The notes under the pieces: model-generated | The model's input: only the letters and a program-made list of their open reading frames with translations | What the model was told of the DNA's origin: nothing | The model's database searches: none | Made by a program: the position numbers and the translations under genes | Shown: one piece after another, positions 1 through 7,068 of the stretch | How positions within the stretch are numbered: position 1 is the stretch's first letter | Layout of the letters: each line of letters starts with the position of its first letter | Assembly: GCF_014170375.1 (NCBI RefSeq) | Contig: NZ_LZZW01000019.1 | Coordinates: 22,213 to 86,212 of the forward strand | Source of the DNA: Variovorax sp. UMC13 | Lineage (GTDB): Bacteria; Pseudomonadota; Gammaproteobacteria; Burkholderiales; Burkholderiaceae_C | Direction: 5' to 3' | Length of the DNA stretch: 64,000 bases

Positions 1-465
1 CTGCACCGAGGCCATGGTGTAGCGGCCCACGGGCACCGACGACGGCGTGCCGGTCGAGATGCGCTTGTACGCGGCATCGGAGAGGTCGGACAGCTTGGCG
101 GGCGAGGCCGCGGCGCTGGCCGGCACGATCAGCACCAGCGTGTTGCGCGCGAAGTCGTCCCGCGTGCCTTCGGCCAGCAGATTCGCCTTGGCGGCGCGGT
201 CCATGGTTTCCTGGTCGGCCGAGGCGAAGACGTCGACCGGCGCGCCCTGCTGGATCTGCGCGAGCAGCGGGCCCGAGGCGGCGAAGTTGAAGGTCACCTT
301 GGCGCCCGGGTGCGCCTTCTCGTAGGCCTGCCCGACGGCCTGGAAGGCATTGGTCAGGCTGGCCGCGGCGGACACCACCAGCTCCTGCGCATGCAGCGCG
401 ACGCTGCCCAGCGAAAAAACGGCCAGCAGGGTGGCTTTTTGCAGCCAGCGGGGAGTCGTGTTCAT
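1..465 (-). CDS. modA: Molybdate ABC transporter substrate-binding protein ModA (C-terminus outside window)
   Basis: This is the periplasmic molybdate-binding protein of a ModABC importer. The first 155 codons are present and the rest runs off the left edge. Residues 1-26 form a signal peptide ending ALHA. The mature part shows family features: LVVSAAASLTNAF, then FNFAASGPLLAQIQQGAP and VDVFASADQETM, the first lobe of the oxyanion site. The ATG at 465 follows an AAGGA Shine-Dalgarno. A TATGAT -10 element (507-512) and a ModE-like inverted repeat (482-504) lie just upstream, so repression by Mo-ModE is likely. modB and modC would be expected beyond the left edge. Identification is firm. Confidence 0.93.
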   Translation of the reverse strand, partial: MNTTPRWLQKATLLAVFSLGSVALHAQELVVSAAASLTNAFQAVGQAYEKAHPGAKVTFNFAASGPLLAQIQQGAPVDVFASADQETMDRAAKANLLAEGTRDDFARNTLVLIVPASAAASPAKLSDLSDAAYKRISTGTPSSVPVGRYTMASVQ

Positions 466-481
466 CTCGCGTCCTTCGGTT

Positions 482-504
482 CGCTATTCAAATCGGGAAT
501 AGCG
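482..504. promoter_or_regulatory. ModE-like operator in the modA promoter
   Basis: Perfect inverted repeat: TCGCTATTC (481-489), 7-bp spacer, GAATAGCGA (497-505). The CG-to-CG span is 23 bp. It starts two bases downstream of a TATGAT -10 on the minus strand (507-512), so a bound repressor would cover the modA start site. The half site CGCTAT resembles the CGnTAT half site of E. coli ModE boxes. A second copy with identical spacing lies at 2157-2179 beside modE. Confidence 0.75.
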
Positions 505-549
505 AAATCATAACAACGCAGGCACGCGCGGACCCTGGGGAAAGCCGCA

Positions 550-1035
550 TCAGGCCATGCGGTCGTCGGCGCGGAGGGTGGGCAGCGCATCGAGGCGGTC
601 GGCGAACCAGCCGATGCGCTCGGTGGCGCGCACGTCGAAGCGCGGCACGTAGGGCTTGATGTCCAGCACCGGCGTGCCGTCGAGCATGTCGTTGCCGGCG
701 ATGTGCAGCGTCGTGCCCTCGACCCTGAGCAACTGCACGATCGACAGCCCCAGCCGGTTCGGCCGGGCCGGCGCACGGGTGGCGAACACGCCGTGCGTGC
801 GGTCGTCGAGGAAGGGCATGACTTCCAGCTTCTCGCTGGCGCAGCGATGGAAGTGCGTGAACAGGAGCAGGTACTCGAAGCCCTCGATGTCGCGCAGGCC
901 GGCCGCGAACTCGGCGAAGACCTCGACCCGTGCCAGTTCCTGCGGCACGCCGGCCGACTGGATCGGCATGCCCGTCACCTCGGTGAAGCGGCTGTGCACC
1001 CGTGCGACCGGCCGGCAGACGACGACGTCGTTCAT
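550..1035 (-). CDS. TsaA/TrmO-domain protein (tRNA m6t6A methyltransferase-like)
   Basis: 161 residues with the TsaA-type beta-barrel fold of TrmO (E. coli YaeB). TrmO uses S-adenosylmethionine to methylate N6 of t6A37 in threonine tRNA. Visible signatures are RVHSRFTEVTGMPIQ, IEGFEYLLLFTHFHR, GVFATRAPARPNRLG and GTPVLDIKPYVPRFD, which are typical of the domain. It is shorter than E. coli TrmO (about 235 residues) and lacks that C-terminal part, so the activity is not certain. Its ATG overlaps the stop of the upstream nitroreductase gene (ATGA, 1032-1035). The two are therefore probably co-transcribed from the ModE-controlled promoter near 2160, which is unusual for a tRNA modifier. Confidence 0.8.
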   Translation of the reverse strand: MNDVVVCRPVARVHSRFTEVTGMPIQSAGVPQELARVEVFAEFAAGLRDIEGFEYLLLFTHFHRCASEKLEVMPFLDDRTHGVFATRAPARPNRLGLSIVQLLRVEGTTLHIAGNDMLDGTPVLDIKPYVPRFDVRATERIGWFADRLDALPTLRADDRMA

Positions 1036-2105
1036 CCGATGGCCTTGTCGCTGGCCGTGAAGGTCCAGACCGCGGGCCGCGCGCCGCTGCGCGGGCCCTG
1101 TGCCGGCGACGACCAGCAGGACCAGACGGTTTGCGACAGCGGCCGGTCGACCGCCGGCGCGGGCTCGGTGATGGTGCCGATGCTGACGAAGCCGGCGAGG
1201 AATTCGTGCGGCCCCAGGCCCAGGTCGGCGCAGACCTCGGCGTCGAAGCAGCGGTCGCCGCTGAGCATGATCGCGCCGTAGCCCTGCGCATGCGCGGCGT
1301 TGAGCAGGTTGCCCAGCGCGGCCCCGGCGGCCAGCCATTGCTCGCGCAGCGGCACGCGCTTGCGCTGGCGCAGCGACACCACGAAGGCCAGCAGGCAGGG
1401 CGGACGGGTGGCGTGCTCGCGCGCGCGCCGCAGGTCGTTGGCCGCCGCCATCGGGTCGCGGCCGCGTTTCTCGCGCTCGAAGATGTCGGCCAGCGCCTCG
1501 CGCGCCTCGGCGCGGAACTCGATCACGCGCCAGGGATGCAGGCGGCCATGGTCGGGGGCCGCGAGCGCGGCCTGCAGCATCAGGTCGAGCGCCTCGGGCG
1601 TGGGGGCCGGCCCGCTCAGCCGGCGCGGCGACACCGAGCGTCGCGCCAGCAGCATCGGCAGCGAGGCGTTGGCCGGCGCCTTGTGGCCCAGCATCTCCAC
1701 GTCGCCGAAGGCCAGGTGGCGCAGCGCGCGGTCGGCCAGCGGGTGCGTGAGCAGCGCCCAGTAGGCACCCGGCATGGCCGGCGAGCCGGCCGCGGTGCTC
1801 CATTCGCGCAGCAGGTCGACGCCGCTGCGCGCACGGGCGAAGCGCGCCAGCGCCGGCGCATGGTGGCGGTCGAGCGCCGCATTCAGCGCCTCGGCCTCGG
1901 CACCGGCCGCGGCCGCGCTGGCCACCGCCGCCGCGAGCACCGCCTCGTCGAGTTCGCGCTGGGCGACGGCGCCGCGCGGCAGCACGTCGCGCAGCGCCTC
2001 GACCGGCAGGCAGGTGCGCAGCACCGAGGCATGCAGGTGGCGGCCCAGCCGCGCGAGGGAATGGCGCGGGGCGGCCGCTTCGGAGGCAAGGGCATCGGCA
2101 CTCAC
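1032..2105 (-). CDS. Nitroreductase-family protein with an extra N-terminal domain
   Basis: 357 residues. From about residue 155 the protein is a YdjA-like FMN nitroreductase, with ARRSV, PEALDLMLQAALAAPDHG, LHPWRVIEF and QWLAAGAALGNLLNAAHAQG. The first ~150 residues are alpha-helical and not nitroreductase. The stretch GAYWALLTHPLADRALRH followed by FGDVEMLGH recalls the N-terminal part of some DUF2325 proteins; this is from memory and unverified. A GTG start at 2105 is chosen because AAAGGA lies 8-9 bases upstream; in-frame upstream codons have no such site. It is divergent from modE across a ModE-like box and coupled by ATGA overlap to the TsaA gene. The substrate is unknown; a molybdenum-linked redox role is inference from position. 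Confidence 0.8.
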   Translation of the reverse strand: MSADALASEAAAPRHSLARLGRHLHASVLRTCLPVEALRDVLPRGAVAQRELDEAVLAAAVASAAAAGAEAEALNAALDRHHAPALARFARARSGVDLLREWSTAAGSPAMPGAYWALLTHPLADRALRHLAFGDVEMLGHKAPANASLPMLLARRSVSPRRLSGPAPTPEALDLMLQAALAAPDHGRLHPWRVIEFRAEAREALADIFEREKRGRDPMAAANDLRRAREHATRPPCLLAFVVSLRQRKRVPLREQWLAAGAALGNLLNAAHAQGYGAIMLSGDRCFDAEVCADLGLGPHEFLAGFVSIGTITEPAPAVDRPLSQTVWSCWSSPAQGPRSGARPAVWTFTASDKAIG

Positions 2106-2156
2106 GGTGGGGGTCCTTTCAGTACGGGCCGCGGCTGGCCGAGGGGCCGTGCGCCG

Positions 2157-2179
2157 CGCTATTCCAAAAAAGGATAACG
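2157..2179. promoter_or_regulatory. ModE-like operator between the nitroreductase gene and modE
   Basis: Inverted repeat CGCTATTCC (2157-2165), six adenines, then GGATAACG (2172-2179). The outer CG-to-CG span of 23 bp equals that of the modA box, and the left half sites match over CGCTATTC. It lies between the divergent starts at 2105 and 2219, so it could control both the nitroreductase-trmO pair and modE itself. The right half has one mismatch to the perfect dyad. Confidence 0.65.
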
Positions 2180-2197
2180 CAAGCGGCGATGTCGTGT

Positions 2198-2215
2198 GCG
2201 CATTGCACAATGCGC
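2198..2215. promoter_or_regulatory. 18-bp perfect palindrome at the modE start region
   Basis: GCGCATTGCACAATGCGC is a perfect palindrome (8-bp arms, CA centre). It ends three bases before the ATG at 2219 chosen as the modE start and overlaps an alternative ATG at 2210. It could be a second operator or an mRNA hairpin at the initiation site. No consensus known to me matches it. Confidence 0.5.
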
Positions 2216-2218
2216 CGC

Positions 2219-3001
2219 ATGGCAAGCCCCCGACTCATCGACGCGCTCGGCCACGGCCCGAGCGACAAGCGCATCGACCTGCTGCGTGGCATCGCCCGCA
2301 GCGGCAGCATCTCCCAGGCCGCGCGCGACGCGGGCGTGAGCTACAAGGCCGCCTGGCAGGCCATCGACACCCTGACCAACCTGGCGGGCGTACCGCTGGT
2401 CGAGCGGGCGGTGGGCGGCGCGGGCGGCGGCGGCGCGGTGCTCACGGCGCACGGCGGCCACCTGCTCGAGCTGGCCGAGGCGCTCGACACCGCGCGCCGC
2501 GCCGTGCATGCGCGCTGGGCCGCCGGCGGCGCCGAGGCCGCGCCGCGGGCCGATACCACGATCGCGCGGCTGGCGGTGCGCACCAGCATGCGCAACCAGC
2601 TGCCGGCCGTGATCGAGTCGATGGCGTCGACCGGGCGCACGGTGCGTGCCCTGATGCGGCTCGGCGATGGGGCCGAAGGCGGCCGCATCGCCGCGCGCAT
2701 CACCCAGGAGAGCGCCGAGCTGCTGGGCCTGCACGAAGGCCTGCCGGTACTCGCGCTGTGCAAGGCCACCGCGGTGCGCGTGCTGCGCGCCGATGCCGCC
2801 CCGGCCAGCGCGCGCGGCAACCGGCTCGACGGTGCCGTGACGGGCGTGCTGCGCGGCGCGGGCGGCGACGAGGTCGCGGTGGCGATCGGCGCCGGCCTGC
2901 AGCTGGTCGGCTTCGCGCCGCGCGATGTCGCGCTGCGCACCCGGCAGCGCGTGGCGGCCGTGCTCGACGAGGCCGCGGTGGTGGTGGCATTGCCGGCCTG
3001 A
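2219..3001 (+). CDS. modE: Molybdenum-dependent transcriptional regulator ModE
   Basis: 260 residues, close to E. coli ModE (262). The N-terminal winged helix shows IARSGSISQAARDAGVSYKA and AWQAIDTLTNLAGVPLVER. The C-terminal half has two Mop-type molybdate-binding repeats: one begins near RTSMRNQLPAVIESM, the other includes NRLDGAVTGVLRG and GDEVAVAIGAGLQLV. The ATG at 2219 is chosen because the distance to SGSISQ then matches the family. In-frame ATGs at 2189 and 2210 are possible, and none has a good Shine-Dalgarno. ModE bound to molybdate normally represses mod genes and activates molybdoenzyme genes. The window contains an MsrP-type and a cox-type molybdoenzyme as plausible clients. Confidence 0.93.
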   Translation: MASPRLIDALGHGPSDKRIDLLRGIARSGSISQAARDAGVSYKAAWQAIDTLTNLAGVPLVERAVGGAGGGGAVLTAHGGHLLELAEALDTARRAVHARWAAGGAEAAPRADTTIARLAVRTSMRNQLPAVIESMASTGRTVRALMRLGDGAEGGRIAARITQESAELLGLHEGLPVLALCKATAVRVLRADAAPASARGNRLDGAVTGVLRGAGGDEVAVAIGAGLQLVGFAPRDVALRTRQRVAAVLDEAAVVVALPA

Positions 3002-3304
3002 GGCGGGCCGGCCCGCAGGATGCGCACAAATCTTGTGCGGCGGCACGGCTGGCGCGCCGCGGCGCGCGCTTCTACCATTCGGGCCGTCACACCGCATCGG
3101 CCATGAAAGGCACCCGCGCATGAAGAAGCACCCCGGCATCCGCCAGAGCCCCGATCCCGCCGTCGCCTAGCGATCCGATCCGGCCACGCGCGCGCGGATC
3201 CTCCCCGAATTCCAGACCGCATCCCTCCGGGGCGAGCCTGTCTCGCACCCGGTGGCGTCGCGGCGTCGTCTTTTTTTGCTGTCACACACCCAAAGGAAAA
3301 AACC
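3002..3304. other. Intergenic region between modE and the cupin lipoprotein gene
   Basis: 303 bp with no convincing gene. A 16-codon frame (3120-3170, MKKHPGIRQSPDPAVA) has no recognisable features and was not called. A short palindrome lies at 3023-3039. The stretch 3271-3303 has a T-run and an AAAGGAAAAAACC Shine-Dalgarno for the following gene. No clear promoter is seen. Confidence 0.6.
3023..3039. terminator. Short hairpin downstream of modE
   Basis: CGCACAA (3023-3029), ATC loop, TTGTGCG (3033-3039) form a perfect 7-bp stem 21 bases after the modE stop. No T-tract follows, so it could be a weak terminator or a protein-binding palindrome. Confidence 0.35.
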
Positions 3305-3775
3305 ATGAAGAACACGTTCAAGTACCGCCTCGGCGCGGTGGGCCTCGTCGCGCTGGCGGCATTGGCCGGCTGCGGCGGTGGCGGAGGAGGGGGCCCGGCC
3401 CCGTCCGAAGCCCTGGTCTCGCTGCCGGCCAAGGACCTCCAATGGCGCGACGTGCCCGGCACCGGCGGCATCCGCGCGGCGAACGTGCGCGGCGAGATTC
3501 TGGGCCAGGGCCCGTACGAGGCCTTCGTGGAATTCCCGGCCGGTTATGTCAACCCGCACCACTTCCACACCCAGGCCTTGCCCACGGTGGTGCTGAGCGG
3601 CGTGTTCTATGCGATCTTCGAGGACGGCAAGAAGGTGCAGTACCCGGCCGGCTCCTATTACTACATCCCGGGCAAGCTGCCGCACTTCAGCGGCTGCGAG
3701 CCAGGCACGAACTGCCTGCTGTTCCAGTACCAGGCCGACCACTTCGACCTGGTCCAGACGCCCGCGACCCGCTGA
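3305..3775 (+). CDS. Cupin-domain lipoprotein
   Basis: 156 residues. Residues 1-22 are a lipoprotein signal peptide with lipobox LAGC (Cys23), followed by a glycine-rich linker. The rest is a single cupin barrel. FPAGYVNPHHFHTQALPTVV supplies the first metal-binding histidine cluster, and YYIPGKLPHFSG the second motif. The protein should sit in the periplasm attached to a membrane, binding a metal or small ligand; no enzymatic activity can be assigned. AAAGGAAAAAACC precedes the ATG. It stands alone between modE and the antiporter gene. Confidence 0.8.
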   Translation: MKNTFKYRLGAVGLVALAALAGCGGGGGGGPAPSEALVSLPAKDLQWRDVPGTGGIRAANVRGEILGQGPYEAFVEFPAGYVNPHHFHTQALPTVVLSGVFYAIFEDGKKVQYPAGSYYYIPGKLPHFSGCEPGTNCLLFQYQADHFDLVQTPATR

Positions 3776-3790
3776 GCGACGGGCTGCGGC

Positions 3791-3796
3791 TAAAAT
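3791..3796 (+). promoter_or_regulatory. Likely -10 element for the antiporter leader
   Basis: TAAAAT, placed so that transcription would start at about 3802-3804, directly at the first base of the structured leader. No clear -35 hexamer is visible. Confidence 0.45.
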
Positions 3797-3801
3797 CCGG
3801 G

Positions 3802-3860
3802 GAGGGTGGCAGGCCAATCAGGGCCTGTCAGGTCATTGCGAAGGTCGGGCCGCCTCGCAG
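3802..3860 (+). ncRNA. Structured 5' leader of the Na+/H+ antiporter gene (riboswitch candidate)
   Basis: About 80 bases separate the predicted transcript start from the antiporter ATG. They contain an 8-bp hairpin, GGCAGGCC (3808-3815), loop AATCAG, GGCCTGTC (3822-3829). A second stem follows, GCGAAGG (3838-3844) with CCTCGC (3853-3858), with one bulged A. GGTGG (3805-3809) can also pair with CCGCC near 3850-3854, suggesting alternative or long-range pairing. The compact G-rich form just before a cation antiporter recalls the ion-sensing leaders of Burkholderiales (nhaA-I and nhaA-II lithium motifs, DUF1646 sodium motif). I could not test membership. Confidence 0.5.
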
Positions 3861-3880
3861 TTTCGTCACGATCGAAAAAC

Positions 3881-5143
3881 ATGACCGACACCCCGATCCA
3901 ATGGATCGCGGCAGCCATCTTCGCTGTCGCCCTGCTCCACACCTTCGCCGCCAAGCAGTTCGAGCGACTCTCCCATCGCCATCCCGCCCATGCCGGCCTG
4001 TTCCACCTGCTGGGCGAGGTCGAGGTCGTCTTCGGCTTCTGGGCGATCGTGCTGGTGCTGGCGATGGCCTTCGTCAGCGGCGGCACGCAGGCGCTGGACT
4101 ATGCGGAATCGCGCAACTACACCGAGCCCCTGTTCGTCTTCGTGGTGATGGTGATCGCCGCGTCGCGGCCGGTGCTGCGCACGGTGATGGCGAGCGTCGA
4201 CACGCTGGCGCGGGTGCTGCCGGTGCCGACGCCGCTGGCCACCGCCTGGCTGGGCCTGGCCGCGGTGCCGCTGTTCGGCTCGCTGATCACCGAGCCGGCC
4301 GCGATGACCATCGCCGCGCTCATGCTGGCGCCGCAGATCTTCCGGCCGGAGGTGCCCGAGCGCGTCAAGTACCTGGCCCTGGGCGTGCTGTTCGTGAACG
4401 TCTCGATCGGCGGCACGCTCACCTCCTATGCGGCACCGCCGGTGCTGATGGTCGCGACCACCTGGCAATGGGACAGCGCCTTCATGTTCGCCACCTTCGG
4501 CTGGAAGGCCGCGCTGGCGGTGCTGGTGAACGCCAGCGTCGCCGCCTTCGTGCTGCGCCACCATCTGCGCCCCGCGCCCGCGGCCCTGGACGGCGCAGCG
4601 GCCGAAACGCGCGTGCCGCCGACGGTGGTGGCCGTGCACGTGGGGCTGCTCGCGGGCGTGGTGCTGTTCGCGCATCACCCGGTGGTGTTCCTCGGGCTGT
4701 TCCTGATGTTCCTCGGCTTCACGCAGGCCTATGAGCGGCACCAGAGCCCGCTGATCATCAAGGAGGCGCTGCTGGTGGGCTTCTTCCTGGCCGGCCTGGT
4801 GGTGCTGGGCGGCATGCAGCAGTGGTGGCTGCAGCCCATCGTCTCGGGCCTGACGCCGGTGGCGCTGTTCCTCGGCGCGCTGGGCCTGACCGCCATCACC
4901 GACAACGCCGCTCTGACCTACCTCGGTTCGCTGATTGTCGGCATCTCGGACGAGTCGAAATACATGCTGGTGGCCGGCGCGGTCGCGGGCGGTGGCCTGA
5001 CGGTGATCGCCAACGCGCCCAATCCCGCCGGCATCGCCCTGCTCAAGCGGGGCTTTGCGGACGAGACGGTCGGCGCGGGCGGGCTGCTGCTCGGCGCGCT
5101 GGGGCCCACGGCGGTGGCCGCGGCCGCCTTCATGTTCCTCTGA
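3881..5143 (+). CDS. Putative Na+/H+ antiporter (PF07399-like membrane protein)
   Basis: 420 residues, almost entirely hydrophobic, with about eleven predicted membrane segments. GLAAVPLFGSLITEPAAMTI, TSYAAPPVLMVATTWQWD and ITDNAALTYLGSLIVGISD place it with the putative Na+/H+ antiporter family. The last has the conserved charged or polar residues inside membrane spans expected for cation exchange. The ATG at 3881 is chosen because the hydrophobic N-terminus begins there; in-frame upstream codons would translate the structured leader. It is monocistronic and faces the convergent MXKDX gene. Confidence 0.82.
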   Translation: MTDTPIQWIAAAIFAVALLHTFAAKQFERLSHRHPAHAGLFHLLGEVEVVFGFWAIVLVLAMAFVSGGTQALDYAESRNYTEPLFVFVVMVIAASRPVLRTVMASVDTLARVLPVPTPLATAWLGLAAVPLFGSLITEPAAMTIAALMLAPQIFRPEVPERVKYLALGVLFVNVSIGGTLTSYAAPPVLMVATTWQWDSAFMFATFGWKAALAVLVNASVAAFVLRHHLRPAPAALDGAAAETRVPPTVVAVHVGLLAGVVLFAHHPVVFLGLFLMFLGFTQAYERHQSPLIIKEALLVGFFLAGLVVLGGMQQWWLQPIVSGLTPVALFLGALGLTAITDNAALTYLGSLIVGISDESKYMLVAGAVAGGGLTVIANAPNPAGIALLKRGFADETVGAGGLLLGALGPTAVAAAAFMFL

Positions 5144-5156
5144 CAAGGCGCTGAAC

Positions 5157-5177
5157 CGCCGCGGGTGTGTTGCGGCG
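5157..5177. terminator. GC hairpin between convergent genes
   Basis: CGCCGC (5157-5162) pairs with GCGGCG (5172-5177) around a 9-base loop, in the 45-bp gap between the antiporter and the convergent MXKDX gene. A short T-rich stretch follows on the plus strand. Weak evidence only. Confidence 0.35.
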
Positions 5178-5188
5178 CTTTGGCGGCC

Positions 5189-5500
5189 TTACTTCTTCAT
5201 GCCGTCCTTGGACATCGCGTCCTTCGACATCGCATCCTTGCCCATGGCGTCCTTGCCCATGGCATCCTTCTTCATGCCGTCCTTGGCCATGCCGTCCTTA
5301 GCCATCGCGTCCTTGGCCATGCCGTCCTTGGCCATCGAATCCTTCTTCATCGCGTCCTTCTTCATGCCGTCCTTGGACATGCTGTCCTTCGACATCGAAT
5401 CCTTGGCCATGCTGTCCTTGGCCATCTCGTCGGCGGCGAAGGCCGAGACCGAGCCGACGGCGATGAAGGCGGCGAGGAGGGTGGTGCTGAGCTTGTTCAT
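5189..5500 (-). CDS. Methionine-rich pentapeptide MXKDX repeat protein (MrpX-like)
   Basis: 103 residues. Residues 1-22 are a Sec signal peptide ending SAFA. From residue 26 the protein is fifteen consecutive pentapeptides of the form M-x-K-D-x, such as MAKDS, MSKDG and MGKDA, plus a final MKK. About one residue in five of the mature peptide is methionine. It lies 105 bp downstream of, and on the same strand as, the MsrP-type gene, with its own AAGGA site. In Azospira suillum a periplasmic Met-rich peptide (MrpX) is oxidised by hypochlorite and repaired by its MsrP/YedY partner. Composition and neighbourhood suggest the same sink role here. Confidence 0.85.
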   Translation of the reverse strand: MNKLSTTLLAAFIAVGSVSAFAADEMAKDSMAKDSMSKDSMSKDGMKKDAMKKDSMAKDGMAKDAMAKDGMAKDGMKKDAMGKDAMGKDAMSKDAMSKDGMKK

Positions 5501-5605
5501 TTGGGTTTCCTTGATGTGATGAGAGCGTTTGTCGAGAGAGAGAAAAATGGCCGGGTTCGACAGGCCGCCGGCCGCGCGTTGCGGCAGTGCTGAGCTTCGG
5601 GTCGC

Positions 5606-6397
5606 TCAGCTCCCGCCGAACCAGTTGTAGCCCTGGTCTTCCCAGTAGCCGCCAGGGTTGGTGTTGGTGACGAAGATCGCCTTGATGTGCTTCGGGTTCT
5701 TGTAGCCCAGCTTGGTCGGCATGCGCAGCTTCATCGGGAAGCCGTACTTCGGTGGCAGCGGCTCGCCGTCGTAGCTCAGCGTGAGCAGGGTCTGCGGATG
5801 CAGCGCGGTCGGCATGTCGATGCTGGTGTAGTAGTCGTCGGCGCACTTGAAGCCGATGAACTTCGCGCTGGTGTCGGCGCCCACGCGGCGCAGGAAGTCG
5901 GCGAAGCGCACGCCGCCCCATTTGCCGATGGCGCTCCAGCCTTCCACGCAGATGTGGCGCGTGACCTGGTCCTGCTGCGGCATGGCGCGCAGTTCGGCCA
6001 GCGTCCATTGGCGCCTGTCGGCCACCAGGCCGGTCACTTCGAGCCGGTAGCTGTCCTCGTCGACCTCGCGCACCTCGCTCTCGCCGTAGAAGGCGTTGAA
6101 GGGGAAGGGCCGCGTGATCATCGATTCGGGATACGTGGGCGCAAGCTGCGTCGGGTCGAAGATCATCCCCTGCACCTTGTCGTTGAAGCGCGAGATGGTG
6201 TTGAGCGCGGCCTCGACGCCGGCGTTGTCGCTGATGCTGCAGCCGGTGAGCAGCGACAGGCCGCCCATCGTCAACGAGCGCGTGAGGAAGGCGCGGCGCG
6301 CGGGGTGTTCGACCTTGCGCTGGATCAGCTGCCGGGCTTCGGCCAGCGCGGCCTCGCTGTCGACGCCGATCAGCGGCAGGCGGCGGAGGATCTTCAT
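5606..6397 (-). CDS. MsrP/YedY-type molybdopterin oxidoreductase (methionine sulfoxide reductase-like)
   Basis: 263 residues with the sulfite-oxidase-fold molybdopterin domain. The molybdenum-ligand cysteine is Cys150 in RHICVEGWSAIGKWGG, and later core motifs are FIGFKCADDYYTSID and YGFPMKLRMPTKLGYK. ARRAFLT (residues 33-39) before a hydrophobic segment is a twin-arginine export signal, so the folded enzyme should act in the periplasm. MsrP reduces methionine sulfoxide in proteins using electrons from a membrane haem protein. Its ATG overlaps the stop of the cytochrome b gene (6394-6397), and a Met-rich peptide gene follows. Related periplasmic oxidoreductases of unknown substrate cannot be excluded. 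Confidence 0.85.
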   Translation of the reverse strand: MKILRRLPLIGVDSEAALAEARQLIQRKVEHPARRAFLTRSLTMGGLSLLTGCSISDNAGVEAALNTISRFNDKVQGMIFDPTQLAPTYPESMITRPFPFNAFYGESEVREVDEDSYRLEVTGLVADRRQWTLAELRAMPQQDQVTRHICVEGWSAIGKWGGVRFADFLRRVGADTSAKFIGFKCADDYYTSIDMPTALHPQTLLTLSYDGEPLPPKYGFPMKLRMPTKLGYKNPKHIKAIFVTNTNPGGYWEDQGYNWFGGS

Positions 6398-7032
6398 GAC
6401 GTCTTTCCTTTGGGCAGGCCGGCGCGGCCGCTGAGCATCGTGAGCAGGGTGCGGGGCACCAGCGCCACCATCACCAGGTGCAGCGCGACGAAGCCGACCA
6501 GCGCGGCCATCGCGAAGAAATGGATGCGGCGCGCGAATTCATAGCCGCCCAACAGGTCGCGCAGGAACGCGAACTGCACCGACTTCCACAGCACCAGGCC
6601 CGACAGCACCAGCAGCGCGATGTCGAGCATTACGAACAGGTAGGCCGCGCGCTGCACGCTGTTGTAGTGGCGCGGGTCGGCATGCGAGAGCCGGCCGTGC
6701 AGGGCCGCGAGCAGGTCCTGCCAGATGCCCCGGATCGACAGCGGGAAGAACTTGCGGAACAGCCGACGGCTGGCGATGTTGAGCGCCAGGTAGACCAGGC
6801 CGTTGGCCGCCAGCAGCCACATCGCCGCGAAATGCCACTGCAGCGCGCCGCCCAGCCAGCCGCCCAGCGTGAGGCCCTTGGGGATCTCGAAGGGGAAGAA
6901 GGGCGCGGCGTTGTAGATGCGCCAGCCGCTGGTCACCAGCACCAGCACCGCCAGCGCATTGAGCCAGTGGGCGATGCGCATCCACACCGGGTGGATCGGT
7001 GTGCGATCGGGGGTGGGGTGTCGGTCTTGCAT
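6394..7032 (-). CDS. Cytochrome b561-family membrane subunit
   Basis: 212 residues with about four membrane spans. HPVWMRIAHWLNALAVLVLV, FAAMWLLAANGLVYLAL, YLFVMLDIALLVLSGLVLWK and FFAMAALVGFVALHLVMVAL carry histidines placed for two b haems. It probably passes quinol electrons to the MsrP-type enzyme encoded next, in place of the MsrQ of enterobacteria. ATG 7032 is used; an in-frame GTG at 7053 would add seven residues. It is the first gene of the minus-strand operon and is divergent from the two-component genes. Confidence 0.85.
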   Translation of the reverse strand: MQDRHPTPDRTPIHPVWMRIAHWLNALAVLVLVTSGWRIYNAAPFFPFEIPKGLTLGGWLGGALQWHFAAMWLLAANGLVYLALNIASRRLFRKFFPLSIRGIWQDLLAALHGRLSHADPRHYNSVQRAAYLFVMLDIALLVLSGLVLWKSVQFAFLRDLLGGYEFARRIHFFAMAALVGFVALHLVMVALVPRTLLTMLSGRAGLPKGKTS

Positions 7033-7068
7033 GGGGCGGATTGTTGGGCGCACCTGCTGGCCGAATCC

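Noticed and set aside
3120..3170. Small open frame MKKHPGIRQSPDPAVA
   Set aside because: Only 16 codons, weak ribosome-binding site, no similarity or conserved context seen.
5189..5500. Tandem 15-bp DNA repeats resembling a CRISPR or satellite array
   Set aside because: The repeats keep frame, encode M-x-K-D-x pentapeptides after a signal peptide, and have no unique spacers. No CRISPR array is present in the window.
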